Below, one piece after another: positions 32,615-32,844 of a stretch of DNA of 32,844 nucleotides. A model generated the notes under the pieces. The model did not search any database, was not told where the DNA came from, and saw only the letters and a list, made by a program, of their open reading frames with translations. Origin of the DNA: Gammaproteobacteria bacterium. Lineage in GTDB: Bacteria; Pseudomonadota; Gammaproteobacteria; Chromatiales; Chromatiaceae. The number at the start of each line of letters is the position of its first letter. The stretch's first letter is position 1. Where the stretch lies: positions 1 through 32,844 of the forward strand of contig JAGRGQ010000043.1 of the NCBI GenBank assembly GCA_020445405.1, in the 5' to 3' direction. The position numbers and the translations under genes were made by a program.

Positions 32615-32844
32615 GAACCTGTCCCACAAATGTCCGCAGCCGCGATCGTGCCGATTTTGATTCATGGCGCGACGCTCGAGCGTGGTATGGACGATACTGC
32701 AGAAGCGATCTGCAACAATGCCGTGTGCCATAATCGCACGGCCCCCCAAGGGGTTGCTCCCCAGGTACGTCGCTGCCGCGGTCGGCTTGCCGCTGCATTC
32801 TCAATGAGCTGCGCAGCGCGCGTTGCAGCCACGCATTTCGGACA
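32615..32844. repeat. probable third copy of the intergenic element, cut by window end
   Basis: It begins GAACCTGTCCCACAAATGTC, similar to the arm of copies 1 and 2. It contains 32727-32760, about three quarters identical by eye to 25781-25814 with one single-base gap (shared AATCGC, CCCC and GGGGTTGC). The opposite end is outside the window. No coding gene is seen in this stretch. Confidence 0.45.

Overview
The window looks like chromosomal DNA of a moderately GC-rich gammaproteobacterium, most plausibly a sulfur-oxidising lineage of the Chromatiales or Sedimenticola/Thiodiazotropha type. The main pointers are an Isp-type [NiFe] hydrogenase locus (small subunit - isp1 - isp2 - large subunit, the order known from Thiocapsa and Allochromatium), a split class II ribonucleotide reductase (nrdJa/nrdJb) with a textbook NrdR box, and a DUF3334 protein. 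The lineage is an inference; no rRNA or tRNA gene was seen in the window.

Layout. (1) 1-9339: a type I secretion cassette: an HlyD-type adaptor, an unrecognised 137-residue protein, and a 2467-residue RTX calcium-binding protein. The ABC exporter is not in the window and probably lies upstream. (2) 9340-15090: a small CPXCG cysteine-rich protein, then a receiver-rich signalling cluster: single-domain response regulator, membrane hybrid histidine kinase, second single-domain receiver, receiver-EAL c-di-GMP phosphodiesterase, and a MerR/excisionase-type HTH fused to a receiver. All are on the plus strand. The cluster may control surface attachment through c-di-GMP and possibly the RTX protein. 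(3) 15220-19193, minus strand: a beta-hydroxyacid dehydrogenase and the B12-dependent ribonucleotide reductase in two subunits.

(4) 19194-20245 holds divergent control regions: an NrdR-regulated promoter reading left into nrdJa, and a promoter reading right into the hydrogenase maturation protease. An FNR-like site lies before the hydrogenase operon proper. (5) 20246-25659: HupH C-terminal-domain protein, hynS, isp1, isp2, hynL. The first four genes are close or overlapping; a 210-bp gap with a palindromic element precedes hynL. Downstream is a guanylate-kinase-like protein with a degraded P-loop, separated from hynL by a 232-bp element with 24-bp inverted ends.

(6) 26636-32588: DUF3334/CheX-like protein (minus), HDOD protein (plus), a purine-type phosphoribosyltransferase and an EamA transporter (both minus), then a membrane adenylate cyclase translationally coupled to a repeat-rich lipoprotein (plus). 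The last 250 bp carry what looks like a third copy of the dispersed intergenic element.

No phage, CRISPR array, transposase or toxin-antitoxin module was seen. The most unusual items are the pseudo-guanylate kinase beside the hydrogenase, the HTH-receiver protein with its stand-alone receiver paralogue, the intergenic palindromic repeat family, and the unknown protein wedged between the adaptor and the giant RTX gene.
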